Of a stretch of 64,000 bases of DNA, positions 8,956 through 17,397 are shown piece by piece. A program made the translations under genes and the position numbers. The notes under the pieces were generated by a model, which ran no database searches, had not been told where the DNA came from, and was given only the letters and a program-made list of their open reading frames with translations. How positions within the stretch are numbered: the stretch's first letter is position 1; every line of letters starts with the position of its first letter. This DNA is from UBA5239 sp031548025 (lineage in GTDB: Bacteria > Verrucomicrobiota > Lentisphaeria > Victivallales > Victivallaceae), in contig JAVBRM010000018.1 of the NCBI GenBank assembly GCA_031548025.1, forward strand, positions 1 through 64,000, read 5' to 3'.

Positions 8956-11900
8956 ATGAAGAGAATTATCGTATTGCTGTTGGCCTGGAGTTGCCTCGCC
9001 GCGTTCGGCGCGGACAAGGCGTTGTTTGAATGCGCGTTCGGCGCGGACTCCGATATTCGGGATTGGGTATGTTATCAAAAACTTAAGACGGTGATCGAAA
9101 CGCAGCCTGACGGCGGCAAGGCGCTGAGGTTACAGTTGGACGAACTGGGTACGGCTTATCTGCACAGAAATTTCCCGGCGGGAGCCGTTACGGGACGGCG
9201 GATTCGCCTCAGCGCGGAGTTTAAAGGTGAAAAAATCGTGTTGCCCAAGGGCGGCTGGACCGGCGCCAAATTCATGTTCGCCTGGACCGGCGCCGACGGC
9301 AAGAAGAATTGGCCGCAGAGCCTGATTAAAGACGGTTCGTTCGACTGGGAGGCGAAAAGTTTCACCGTTACGCTGTCGGATGGGGTCAAAGACGGTCGGT
9401 TGTATCTCGGTTTCGATAAATCATCCGGTACTTTGTGGGTACGCAATTTACGGATCGAGGTGCTTGATTCGATACTCGATCTCGCGCCGGTCGCCAACAT
9501 GGGGCTGAAGGACGAAGTCGCCGGTGACGGTGTTGGCGGCTGGTCCGACCAGGGGCCGGAAAACGACGCCGCGAAATTTCCGCCGAAACAGCGTCTGTTT
9601 GCCAATGTGCCGTTTGAACCGATCAATCTGGCGAAAAACAACGGCAAGGCGGTGATGGTCTTCAAGTCCGGACGTTTTCCGCAAGGTTTGGAATCCGCGT
9701 CTTTCGATCTCGCCACCGCCGGCAAGACCGGGCGCTGGCTGTATCTGCTTCACACCGTCTGCTATGGTCAGGGCAATGAAACGGTCGGCTTCATCGACCT
9801 TGAAGACGCCGACGGCGGTCCGCGCTCGCTGCCGGTGGCCCTCGGGCGCGACGTCGCGGATTGGTGGAACCCCAAACCACACAGCAACGCCGTGGTCGGT
9901 GCGACCTGGGAACCCGCGCCCGGACGCAGGGTGGGAGTTTATGTTTCCCGCTTCGACCTGGGCGAGGGAAAGCCCGCGCCGAAACGTATTGTTTTCCGTT
10001 CCGCAAACGGCGCGGCGATTTGGATTGTGATGGGTGCGATAATGTCCGACACAGCCTATACCTTCCCCGGAAGTGCCATTTTCACCATCAAGGCCGACAA
10101 GGTTTGGAAACCGGTTCAACGCCCGGAAATTCCCTTGCTTGCGCCGGGGTCGGCGCTGGACCGTTCCGCCTTTCTGCCTGCCGGTCCGGCGGGGAGCAAA
10201 GGCCGGGTGATCGTCAACGCCGCCGGGCATCTCGCCTTTGCCGGCGAACCCGATCGTCCGGTCCGGTTCATGTCCGATTGCATGAACTGGGGCAATCTTC
10301 GACGCAGTTCGAAAATGTTGGACAGCCGGGAAAAAATCGAGCGTTACGCCCGCGAACTCCGCGCCAACGGCTACAACATGCTCCGGTTCCATTTTTTGGA
10401 TGTGGCGCTTTCCCTTGGCGCACCGGCGGATGGCGAATTCCTGCCGGACGTGCTGGAACGATTTGAATACCTGGTTTATTGCCTCAAACAAAACGGCATT
10501 TACATCAACCTGGACGCTATGACCGGCGGTTACCGTACGCTTGATCCATGGCATCCAAACACGCCGAATAGGTATTTCGCGTTCAAACTCCATTTTGATG
10601 ACGACACCCGGACAAACTGGCTCTGCGTGGAAAAGATTCTCACCAAGATCAATCCCCACACCGGAACCAGGCTGGCGGAGGATCCGGTCCTCGCCATGGT
10701 GAACGGCAAGAATGAACAGGAGTTTGGGTTCAGTCACTTCATTCCCGCCGATCCCGGTCCGGTGGCGCTGGCGCGCTGGCATGGATTTTTGCGTAAACGG
10801 TATTCCGATATCGCCGCGTTAAAAAAAGCATGGGGAATCGATGCCCCGGCGGTGAACGATTTCACGGAAATCCTGTTTTTTACGGTGGCGGACAATGACC
10901 GGCGGACTGGCAAGGGCGGCGACGCCTGGCGCTTCCGGCGGGAGGTGGAGCGCGATACGCAGACCTGGTATCGCACGGAACTCCGGCGCATGGGGTACAA
11001 TGGGCTGTTCGCCAATTACGACATGGCCAAAAATTGGCATTACGCCGGGCTCCGCAACCACCTCGAGGCCGTCAATATGCACTATTACCACGCCCATCCG
11101 AGCAAAGGGGTGCGGGCCGGTTCCAGCATTACCCAGGCGAGTTCCATCGCCGGGCTTGCGACCCTGGTCCGCGGCGGCATGAGCGGCCGTGTGGCGGGAA
11201 AACCATTCATGGTCACCGAGTATGCCAACGTGTTTTGGAACCGCTACCGCTACGAACAGGCTTTCGTCAACGCGGCTTACGGCGCCTTCCAGGGCTTCGA
11301 CGCCCTGACCGCTTTCGCCAGTTCGGTGCAGCTCACGCAGCCATTCCATATCCGCCCCTTTAACAATGCGCATGACCCGATTCAGCGGGCCTCGGAATTC
11401 CTGTCGTTTTTCCTGTTCGAGCGCGGCGACGTGCGCCCGGCGGACACCAGTATCCGGATCGTTGACGACCTGGATAAACTCTACGAAACCAACGATATTG
11501 CATTATCCTACGGGCTTTCCGCGTTGCAGTCCAAACTGTTTCTCGTGACTGGGCTGTCGATCTCGGCGATCGAAAAGGACGCACCGCTGTATCCGGCGAG
11601 AAAACACGAAGTCCTCGTGCCTCGCCAAGGCGGCGGCGCGTCCGTAATCAAGGCCCTCGGTACCGCCGGTTTCGCCGAAGTCGCCGACGGCGCTGACAGC
11701 GGAGCGTTCGATCCCGACGGTCTGCTGAACGAACTCAAAAAACGCGGCTTCCTGGCAAAGGACAACCGCAGTGTTCTTTCCAAAGATATTTTTGAAAGTT
11801 CCACCGGTGAATTGTTTCTGGATGCGAAAAAGAACTTCATGTCGGTGAAAACCCCGCGCCTGCAAGGCGTTTGCGGCGAAGCCGGAACCAAGGCCGATTT

Positions 11901-12300
11901 CGGTGCGTTGCGGATCGACGAAATGACCGTGAAAGGCAACCTGGCGCTGGTATCGGTGGACGGCGAAAAACCGCTCGCGCAATCGGAACGAATGGTACTG
12001 GTGTTCGCTACCGACGCGCTCAACGAAGGCATGGTTTTCGAGGAAAAGGAACGCTTGACCCTGAACAAAGTTATCAATGGGGCCGACAATATGGCCACCC
12101 TGATCGAAACCGGTAAATTCCGGGTGACAATCCGCCACTCGCGCGCCGCCGAGCTGAAGCTCTGGGCGCTCGACCTGGCCGGCAACCGCAAATCCGAAGT
12201 AGCTCGCATCGGCGGCGGAACAAACGAAGCGGCATTCGCCGTGGATACAGCGGCATTGCCGAACGGCCCGTCCCTCTACTTCGAACTGGCGGTGAAATAA
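8956..12300 (+). CDS. Large secreted glycoside hydrolase (clan A TIM barrel)
   Basis: This 1114-aa protein has a signal peptide (about residues 1-19, cut after AFGA). Two beta-sandwich, probably carbohydrate-binding, regions occupy about 20-180 and 190-390. A clan-A TIM barrel follows (about 420-830): YARELRANGYNMLRFHFLD is the early strand/helix, NGKNEQEFG near residue 584 supplies the likely acid/base Glu, and PFMVTEYANVFW near residue 752 the nucleophile Glu. The C-terminal 250 residues look like beta-sandwich domains. It resembles the cellulase-like GH5/GH42 side of clan A; the family is not certain. The start has GGAG 8 bases upstream. It closes the second regulator-pseudopilin-hydrolase cassette. 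GC is higher than in the neighbouring accessory island. Confidence 0.82.
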   Translation: MKRIIVLLLAWSCLAAFGADKALFECAFGADSDIRDWVCYQKLKTVIETQPDGGKALRLQLDELGTAYLHRNFPAGAVTGRRIRLSAEFKGEKIVLPKGGWTGAKFMFAWTGADGKKNWPQSLIKDGSFDWEAKSFTVTLSDGVKDGRLYLGFDKSSGTLWVRNLRIEVLDSILDLAPVANMGLKDEVAGDGVGGWSDQGPENDAAKFPPKQRLFANVPFEPINLAKNNGKAVMVFKSGRFPQGLESASFDLATAGKTGRWLYLLHTVCYGQGNETVGFIDLEDADGGPRSLPVALGRDVADWWNPKPHSNAVVGATWEPAPGRRVGVYVSRFDLGEGKPAPKRIVFRSANGAAIWIVMGAIMSDTAYTFPGSAIFTIKADKVWKPVQRPEIPLLAPGSALDRSAFLPAGPAGSKGRVIVNAAGHLAFAGEPDRPVRFMSDCMNWGNLRRSSKMLDSREKIERYARELRANGYNMLRFHFLDVALSLGAPADGEFLPDVLERFEYLVYCLKQNGIYINLDAMTGGYRTLDPWHPNTPNRYFAFKLHFDDDTRTNWLCVEKILTKINPHTGTRLAEDPVLAMVNGKNEQEFGFSHFIPADPGPVALARWHGFLRKRYSDIAALKKAWGIDAPAVNDFTEILFFTVADNDRRTGKGGDAWRFRREVERDTQTWYRTELRRMGYNGLFANYDMAKNWHYAGLRNHLEAVNMHYYHAHPSKGVRAGSSITQASSIAGLATLVRGGMSGRVAGKPFMVTEYANVFWNRYRYEQAFVNAAYGAFQGFDALTAFASSVQLTQPFHIRPFNNAHDPIQRASEFLSFFLFERGDVRPADTSIRIVDDLDKLYETNDIALSYGLSALQSKLFLVTGLSISAIEKDAPLYPARKHEVLVPRQGGGASVIKALGTAGFAEVADGADSGAFDPDGLLNELKKRGFLAKDNRSVLSKDIFESSTGELFLDAKKNFMSVKTPRLQGVCGEAGTKADFGALRIDEMTVKGNLALVSVDGEKPLAQSERMVLVFATDALNEGMVFEEKERLTLNKVINGADNMATLIETGKFRVTIRHSRAAELKLWALDLAGNRKSEVARIGGGTNEAAFAVDTAALPNGPSLYFELAVK

Positions 12301-12310
12301 GAGCCCCCCA

Positions 12311-12357
12311 CTCCTGGCGGGTCAAATCCGCGATTTCATCGAAAAAATGCCCAAGTA
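12311..12357 (+). pseudogene. 3' remnant of an SGNH hydrolase gene
   Basis: The frame reads LLAGQIRDFIEKMPK then TAA. It closely matches the last codons of the SGNH gene (LLANQISDFIEKMPE, 6904-6951), including an identical run of nucleotides across the DFIEKMP codons. It begins 10 bases after the stop of the second giant hydrolase, where a complete SGNH gene would be expected. It is therefore probably what remains of a duplicated or recombined cassette. Confidence 0.75.
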
Positions 12358-12376
12358 AAGCATCGAGCATTTGAAA

Positions 12377-12883
12377 TCATTTCGGAAGTATTATCGGGGC
12401 GGGCTGGTTGAGTGAAGTCATCTTAAAAAAAAACAGCACAATGGAAAGAAGCAATAGACAGCCAAGTCCAGTGGTTCCGCCCAGAATTGCCAACAGCCGA
12501 CCGCGTCGCCGAGACCGGATCAGGCAAAACGTTGACGGCAGCAGTAAAAGGAATGGTATCAGAAAAATATTATGAATTAAACTCCAATCCCAAGAAAATC
12601 CGCCCAATAGCAGGCTGGTTACAAATAAGATGCTATAGCCTCCGATGATGAGGCCATTAAATCCGACTACCAACATATGGCAGTTATTCTTTTCTTCCGG
12701 TTCTTCTTCATCTCGAGGTATCAGGAACGCCGCTGCAATTACGCAAGCGGGAATCACCACCTCCACAATAAGCAGAGTGTATTCAATATCCAGAGTTCCC
12801 ATCAAGGTCCCGCAAGCATAAAGAAGAGCGGCAAGGGCAGCAATTGCCAGGGCGATAATCAATTGGACCGGCACTTTCAGCAT
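12377..12883 (-). CDS. Membrane protein of unknown function
   Basis: A 168-aa protein with about four predicted membrane helices: residues about 8-27, 37-56, 72-96 and 125-150. An acidic cytoplasmic loop (RDEEEPEEKN, about 57-66) sits between the second and third. No family is recognised. Its stop lies just after the SGNH remnant on the opposite strand, so it marks the start of the accessory island. The start is preceded by an AGGAAGG ribosome site. Base composition is more AT-rich than the hydrolase gene beside it. Confidence 0.6.
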   Translation of the reverse strand: MLKVPVQLIIALAIAALAALLYACGTLMGTLDIEYTLLIVEVVIPACVIAAAFLIPRDEEEPEEKNNCHMLVVGFNGLIIGGYSILFVTSLLLGGFSWDWSLIHNIFLIPFLLLLPSTFCLIRSRRRGRLLAILGGTTGLGCLLLLSIVLFFFKMTSLNQPAPIILPK

Positions 12884-12921
12884 GAACCTTCCTCTTGATC
12901 TTTAATGCGATTTCATTGAAA

Positions 12922-13551
12922 TTAATCGTTTAGATATGCTGTAATTCTCGCAACTGCGCGGGATAAGCTTGGGGAGTGTGCTGCCGCGTGATCGATATTC
13001 CAGTGGTTGTCAATGAAATCAGTTAGTTGAGGATTATATTCAATGCCGATATGTTGTCCGGAGGACGGCAACATATCTTTATGTATTTTCTTTCTGCATT
13101 TGCGTCGAATAATTGTAAAAAGAAATTCCTTGGGGTCCGGCAGCTGATCTGGAGTCAAAGGGAAGTTTTTCTCTGATATATTTAAAAAACTTGCGAAATT
13201 TACTCTGTCCGCTATAAGCCAGGATTCAACTTCTCTTACTGCGACGCGAAAGATAAATGATGGAGGTAAGGCCGACAGGCATGGAATATCAAACCAATCC
13301 TTACCTAAATCCTGGGGGGTATTCCCTGTGTCCAGGTCCGTTACAATAAGAAAACACAGATTGCTCGAAACAGACGGGATGCATCTTAGAGCTACCTTTT
13401 TTAATTCTCCATTTCCATGCTTTATCGAGGGAAAACCTTGCGGAAAAATCAAATGATTTTTTGTTGAAGCATTTATATGTTTCAATATTTTCCGAACCAC
13501 ATGCTGCGAGGGTTCATCCTCTACAAAAGAGTAACAATATCTCTCTCCCAT
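12922..13551 (-). CDS. TOPRIM-like protein, DUF4276 type, partner of the AAA ATPase
   Basis: This 209-aa protein matches the DUF4276/OLD-type TOPRIM layout. The first strand ends with FVEDEPSQ (Glu11), a second strand carries VTDLDTG (Asp72 and Asp74), and VREVESWLIAD (about 105-115) recalls the conserved ExExWL segment of DUF4276. These acidic residues would bind metal for nucleic acid or nucleotide cleavage. Its start overlaps the ATPase stop by one base (TGATG), so the two are translated together. AAA/TOPRIM pairs such as OLD and PARIS are phage-defence modules; this pair may be one, but that is by analogy only. Confidence 0.7.
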   Translation of the reverse strand: MGERYCYSFVEDEPSQHVVRKILKHINASTKNHLIFPQGFPSIKHGNGELKKVALRCIPSVSSNLCFLIVTDLDTGNTPQDLGKDWFDIPCLSALPPSFIFRVAVREVESWLIADRVNFASFLNISEKNFPLTPDQLPDPKEFLFTIIRRKCRKKIHKDMLPSSGQHIGIEYNPQLTDFIDNHWNIDHAAAHSPSLSRAVARITAYLND

Positions 13552-14708
13552 CAGAACTCCCTGATTCGTCCGACAGTCGTACTGGTTTTGGGCAATAATA
13601 TATCAGCCGGAGTCAAACCGGACGCCAAAGCTGATTGCTCAGTTTGAGTGGGAACGTCGATTCCGGTTCCTTCTCCATTGTCGGTTGGCTGGAGAATCAA
13701 ATATTGTCCTCTTATCACAGGAGAACTTAGAAGTTCATTGCTGTGCGTGCTGATGAAAATTTGTCCTCCGGCTTTTTTTCGGCTTGCCCGGGCACGCAAA
13801 ATCAATTCAGGTATCTGTTCGATAATAGCTTTATGCAGAGATAGTTCCGGTTCTTCCAGAAGAATTACGCTGTTGCTTTCCAGTAGAGTCCATAATAATG
13901 CAATCAGGCGTAGCGTGCCATCGGAGAATTCATCTTCATTTTGCCATCCTCCCTGAGGACGCCAATGTGAATATTTCATTTTCAAATGCGGTCTTCCGGC
14001 ATCATCTCTTTCAAATTTCAAATCCTTAAATTCATGAATAGCGGTTTTTAATATCATTTCGATGCGTTTCAAGCGGGATTCCTGAGTTTTGCTAGGGGTT
14101 TCTGCAATTTTTTCTAGAAAACCCTGACCAAACGGATCATTCGTCATCTTTTTAACAGCCAATTCATTGCCGAATTTCAAGAGTTGCGGGACAAGGTGAA
14201 GATAAAGAACGTCGGCGAAAAAATCTGCGATTTCGCGAAACGCGGCGTTCATTGCGATTTGTTCCAACGCGGTTTGAGTCAACAAACGTTTATCCTTTCC
14301 ATCGCTCTCGGTGGGGCGATCGAGCAAAACCTGATTGTTACTTAAGGAGGTGACTTTTTCCCGAATGACAATGGGCAGATGTTTTCCTGTTGGCTCTTGT
14401 CCGATTTCTAAAACATATTCCCACTTCGGTTCACCTTCAAATGTGTCGGAAAGTGTAATTTCTATGATGACATTCGGTTTTTGCCTTGCTGCCAAGCAAC
14501 GAACTTTCGATATTCCTCCTCTTGAGGAAAGGGCCTGTTGTAAGCCTCCGCCCTGGGGATTGACTATATCCCGAAGAAAACGAAAGACATCAAGAAAATT
14601 AGATTTCCCGGAAGCATTGGGCCCCATTATGTAGGTGATATCTTGAAATTGTATATCAACATTACGAAAATTACGCCAATTTTGCAAAACCAAATGAGTA
14701 ATAAACAT
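13551..14708 (-). CDS. AAA family ATPase, SMC/RecF-like (AAA_21 type)
   Basis: This 385-aa ATPase begins with the RecF/OLD-type strand (MFITHLVLQNWRNFRNVDIQ). Walker A is GPNASGKSNF (about 29-38). The ABC-like region EFSDGTLRLIALL (about 260-272) is followed by Walker B VILLEEPELSLH near 280-291 and the switch FISTHSNELL. There is little coiled coil, as in the compact ATPases that partner TOPRIM or DUF4276 proteins. It lies first in a two-gene operon with the TOPRIM-like gene, overlapping by one base, and has an AAAGGG ribosome site. Such pairs usually sense phage components and release or activate the nuclease; here that role is inferred from family and context. Confidence 0.8.
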   Translation of the reverse strand: MFITHLVLQNWRNFRNVDIQFQDITYIMGPNASGKSNFLDVFRFLRDIVNPQGGGLQQALSSRGGISKVRCLAARQKPNVIIEITLSDTFEGEPKWEYVLEIGQEPTGKHLPIVIREKVTSLSNNQVLLDRPTESDGKDKRLLTQTALEQIAMNAAFREIADFFADVLYLHLVPQLLKFGNELAVKKMTNDPFGQGFLEKIAETPSKTQESRLKRIEMILKTAIHEFKDLKFERDDAGRPHLKMKYSHWRPQGGWQNEDEFSDGTLRLIALLWTLLESNSVILLEEPELSLHKAIIEQIPELILRARASRKKAGGQIFISTHSNELLSSPVIRGQYLILQPTDNGEGTGIDVPTQTEQSALASGLTPADILLPKTSTTVGRIREF

Positions 14709-15159
14709 CTTAAAACCCTTTCTTGTAGCTCAATATACGATACTGCCTCTGATTGAAAAATCAACAAAAAACATAAATAACCCACGAAAATCTTGATTGT
14801 CGCAAAATTGAATTAAAGGGTGGCTACCCGGTGATTCATTTGACGAACTCCACCGCTTTGAGTTCGATATTGATTGATCTGTCCTGAATTTAGCTTCATT
14901 TTCTGTTATTGCAAGGGGGATTATTATAAAATTTCCGATTTGGGCCGGTCTTTTTTCGTGCCTTGATTTTGGTGAGTTATGGGGCGAGGGAAATATTTTT
15001 ACCAACAAAATGGTATTTTATCAGTAACGCAATGCTGTGGTTATCGGAGTTCTATTCCGGTCGGCATATCTCGCGCGCGTAAACGGTCGTGCCGGGGTCG
15101 GCAATTGATCAACATATCGGCTACTACCACGGGGTAATGAAACGACATAAGGTTGACAC
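14709..15159. other. Intergenic region, no supported gene
   Basis: This 451-base stretch contains the upstream region of the ATPase gene. Two minus-strand frames of 92 codons cross it, but neither has a convincing ribosome site or recognisable protein features. At 14820-14828 the sequence GTGGCTACC matches the 3' edge of the tRNA-Gln at 19278-19286; nine bases is too short to call an attachment site. Confidence 0.5.
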
Positions 15160-15435
15160 ATGAACGTGAAAAATAAGGACGGAATGAGTAAGTTGGTGAA
15201 TAATAGCGGGTTGCGGAAAATTTCTGAACGAGTGAAAAAGGAAGTCGTCACTTTCGAAGTCAACGCGGTGTATGGTGTTTTGCAGGTTTCTCGGATCATT
15301 GACCGCAGTGAAAGAATGGTCCGGGAGTTGTGCGCCCGAAAAGTGCTAAAGTCTCATTGTGACAAAAGAGGTTATCTGATTACCGGGTGGGCGATCAGGG
15401 ACTATTGCGAGGGGCGTTGCGAGTTGCAAAAATAG
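15160..15435 (+). CDS. Small excisionase-like DNA-binding protein
   Basis: A 91-aa basic protein. The segment from about residue 40 to 85 (YGVLQVSRIIDRSERMVREL then a short turn and GYLITGWAIRDYCEG) has the winged-helix pattern of excisionase/MerR-like proteins, in which a helix-turn-helix precedes a wing containing G-Y and a final helix. Excisionases bend DNA at attachment sites and steer recombinases, which would fit the serine recombinase 2.4 kb away. The start at 15160 has AAGG 7 bases upstream; ATG 15184 is an alternative. Identity rests on a short motif only. Confidence 0.55.
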   Translation: MNVKNKDGMSKLVNNSGLRKISERVKKEVVTFEVNAVYGVLQVSRIIDRSERMVRELCARKVLKSHCDKRGYLITGWAIRDYCEGRCELQK

Positions 15436-15533
15436 CGTGTCAATAATATTACTGTGGATTTGTGAAAAATAGTTGTAATTCTTTATGGATTATCGAAATA
15501 AAATTGTGAAATATTTCAAAGTTGGTATGGGAA

Positions 15534-15653
15534 ATGGCGAAAAGTGAGAAGAAAAAGGGGGCTCCGATAAAGAATTGGGATGCGAAGCGTTTGCATGGTG
15601 CTGCTTATAAATATTTTCACCCTTTATTTAATTTTACTTTGATATTAATATAG
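15534..15653 (+). pseudogene. Possible truncated small ORF (39 codons)
   Basis: An ATG after GGGAA opens 39 codons beginning MAKSEKKKGAPIKNWDAKRL, a polar, gene-like start. The last ten residues become AT-rich and hydrophobic before a TAG. It may be the 5' stub of a lost gene in the mobile region, or chance. Confidence 0.25.
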
Positions 15654-15665
15654 CAAGTTGCGGTT

Positions 15666-15872
15666 TCAAATATTGCCGCGGCTATCGTCGCGCATGGTTT
15701 CCGGGCTTTCCGGCAAAAAACTCGCCAGATAATTTTTCATTAAATCGCTGAAATCGATGCCGCGCCGTTCCGCTTCGCGCATCCCGGCTTCCTTGATCCG
15801 TTCCGGACAACGGAACATTACTGTTGCCATCGGTTCCGTAGATTTTCGCCTTCCCATAATTTCCCCTTTCAT
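15666..15872 (-). CDS. Small ribbon-helix-helix-like protein
   Basis: A 68-aa protein, or 63 if translation begins at the second Met (MGRRKS). The strand MATVMFRCPERIKEAGMREA followed by a second helix (GIDFSDLMKNYLASFL) matches the MetJ/Arc/CopG fold: one strand for DNA binding, then two helices. Proteins of this size regulate plasmid copy number, toxin-antitoxin operons or mobile elements. An AAAGGGG sequence before the inner Met supports that shorter form. No toxin gene lies next to it. It probably belongs to the same mobile island as the excisionase-like and recombinase genes. Confidence 0.6.
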   Translation of the reverse strand: MKGEIMGRRKSTEPMATVMFRCPERIKEAGMREAERRGIDFSDLMKNYLASFLPESPETMRDDSRGNI

Positions 15873-15905
15873 TCGTAATTCGTAATTTGGAATTCGTAAT
15901 TGATT

Positions 15906-16085
15906 CTATTTAGCAATAGCCGTTCCCAACTTGTTTGGTGTGATTGGTGTTATTGGATATGCAGACTGAATTGGACATGACTCAAGCAAAGCCAGGAATT
16001 CCTGTACATCATCTTTGCAGATGAGTTTTTTTCGGGTAACTTCTTTCAGGATCATCTTTATTGCAAATTTACTTGATTTTTTCAT
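15906..16085 (-). CDS. Small hypothetical protein of 59 residues
   Basis: This frame is short but well supported. AAGGAGGAG lies 3 to 11 bases before the ATG, an almost ideal ribosome site. The protein is basic at the start (MKKSSKFAIKMILKEVTRKK), then has an amphipathic helix (DDVQEFLALLES) and ends in ITPITPNKLGTAIAK. No family is recognised. It is divergent from the XRE regulator, with 177 AT-rich bases between them, an arrangement common for phage or element switches and toxin-antitoxin loci. It may be controlled by that regulator. Confidence 0.55.
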   Translation of the reverse strand: MKKSSKFAIKMILKEVTRKKLICKDDVQEFLALLESCPIQSAYPITPITPNKLGTAIAK

Positions 16086-16262
16086 GACTCCTCCTTTGTA
16101 AACTTATTTAGTTTAAAACTGAACGAAATTAATTAAGTTATTATAATTATAATTGATTTGGATTAAAAATCAAGTATTTTAATTAATATTTCTAAAAAAT
16201 TGTTGAATTTTATTCTGATTGGTTATATAATTAAGTAAATAACAATAATTGTGAGGTTGAAT
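16086..16262. promoter_or_regulatory. AT-rich divergent promoter region
   Basis: This region separates the 59-aa gene (minus) and the XRE regulator (plus). It is strongly AT-rich and contains the palindrome TTATAATTATAA near 16139-16150 and repeated AATTAA motifs. These could be binding sites for the XRE protein; no single operator can be fixed by eye. Confidence 0.4.
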
Positions 16263-16688
16263 ATGACGGCGAATTTAAAATGGCGTGAAGATTTTGGGCA
16301 GCGCTTGAAAATACTTATGCTCAAGGCGAAAATAAAGCAGAAGGATTTTGCAGATCTTCTCCGGTGCAGCCAGGCATTTGTTTCGGCGGCAATATCAGGT
16401 CGATCGGTTTTTACTGCCGAACAATTCGCTATGGTATTTGATATTTTAGCGAATGGTGGTATTGAAGATCAGGAACTTAATGAACTGCAACGGATGTTCA
16501 TTGAGGCTCGGGCAAATATCGGATTCGAGCAGATGATTATTTCACCGCAGGATATTGATCCTCTGAAACAATTAATTACAGAAGACTTGGATGCATTAAC
16601 ACAAAAGCAATTGAAAGAGCTCTATCGCGTCATTGAAAGAATGAAAAACGCCAACATAGATCAAATGGCTGCAAACGCCGGAATATAA
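16263..16688 (+). CDS. XRE-family helix-turn-helix regulator
   Basis: About 141 residues. The HTH region (about 8-65) reads FGQRLKILMLKAKIKQKDFA, then LLRCSQAFVSAAISGRS, the helix 2/helix 3 pattern of XRE/Cro repressors. The second half is helical (LNELQRMFIEARAN, LTQKQLKELYRVIERM) and probably dimerises or senses a partner. The ATG at 16263 is chosen because GTGAGG lies just upstream; an in-frame GTG at 16251 is less likely. It lies between the divergent 59-aa gene and the coupled genes leading to the recombinase, so it may repress one or both. It is AT-rich compared with the flanking core genes. Confidence 0.75.
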   Translation: MTANLKWREDFGQRLKILMLKAKIKQKDFADLLRCSQAFVSAAISGRSVFTAEQFAMVFDILANGGIEDQELNELQRMFIEARANIGFEQMIISPQDIDPLKQLITEDLDALTQKQLKELYRVIERMKNANIDQMAANAGI

Positions 16689-16773
16689 GCTATTATATTT
16701 TCGCTTTATTATTTGACAAAAATTCCCTTCCGGTTTATGTTATCCCAAAGCATAAATGAAAGGGGATTGTTTT

Positions 16774-17397
16774 ATGACTACCGAAGCGGTATTTGTGCTT
16801 ATTGTATTTGCGCTCATCATCATAGCGGTTATGGTTTTCTTCTTTATGTATAAGGCACCAGAAAAAGAAAACAAAGAGTTTTCGCCTAAAACTCTGATAG
16901 GAATTTATATCACCTGCTATGGATATTGGGTTAAATTCTTAAAGGAAAATAATTATATTGAGCAGCAATGGAAATTTACTCAAGATTTGAATCAAGCTGC
17001 ATGCGTGTGCAAAGCTCAAATATCGCTCTTATCTGCCTTTTCGGTACACATTAATTTTGGTAGTAGTGATAATCAACTTAGAACGGAATTTCTTAGTCGC
17101 GTGTTTTCAGTGGAAAAAAATCCTATGATAGTTGATTATGTTACACGTTATGGAATGCAGATAGATGCGGCTTATATGCGTGAATTCAAAAATTGCGTCA
17201 TCAATAATGATGGTGCTCATACTATAAATTTTGGTCGAGTTATTTATGCTTTTTTGATAAAAGGACAACATGAGTATTCGATTTTCAGTTTTGATGCTGT
17301 TGATGCGATGGATACCTTTAATTTAACTTCGGCATTTATAGAGCTTCAAAAACAAATTCAAGACGATATCAAGGAAGCAATTTTGAGGCTATCATGA
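16774..17397 (+). CDS. Membrane-anchored protein of unknown function
   Basis: A 207-aa protein with one N-terminal membrane helix (about residues 4-25, VFVLIVFALIIIAVMVFFFM) and a soluble domain of about 175 residues. Two cysteines (ACVCKAQ, about 69-71) lie in the first third of that domain. No family is recognised. The ATG at 16774 has AAAGGGG at good spacing; the upstream ATG at 16756 would place that site inside the gene. Its stop overlaps the next ATG (ATGA at 17394-17397), beginning a chain of four coupled genes that ends in the recombinase. Low GC marks it as part of the mobile region. Confidence 0.65.
   Translation: MTTEAVFVLIVFALIIIAVMVFFFMYKAPEKENKEFSPKTLIGIYITCYGYWVKFLKENNYIEQQWKFTQDLNQAACVCKAQISLLSAFSVHINFGSSDNQLRTEFLSRVFSVEKNPMIVDYVTRYGMQIDAAYMREFKNCVINNDGAHTINFGRVIYAFLIKGQHEYSIFSFDAVDAMDTFNLTSAFIELQKQIQDDIKEAILRLS

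Noticed and set aside
9448..10782. Minus-strand open frame of 444 codons
   Set aside because: Antisense to the second giant hydrolase, with no protein features.
14820..14828. GTGGCTACC, a copy of the tRNA-Gln 3' edge, as the second attachment site
   Set aside because: Only nine bases match and the flanks diverge; it could be chance. Comparison with an empty site would decide.
14730..15008. Minus-strand frame of 92 codons upstream of the ATPase
   Set aside because: No ribosome site, no domain, and low-complexity composition.
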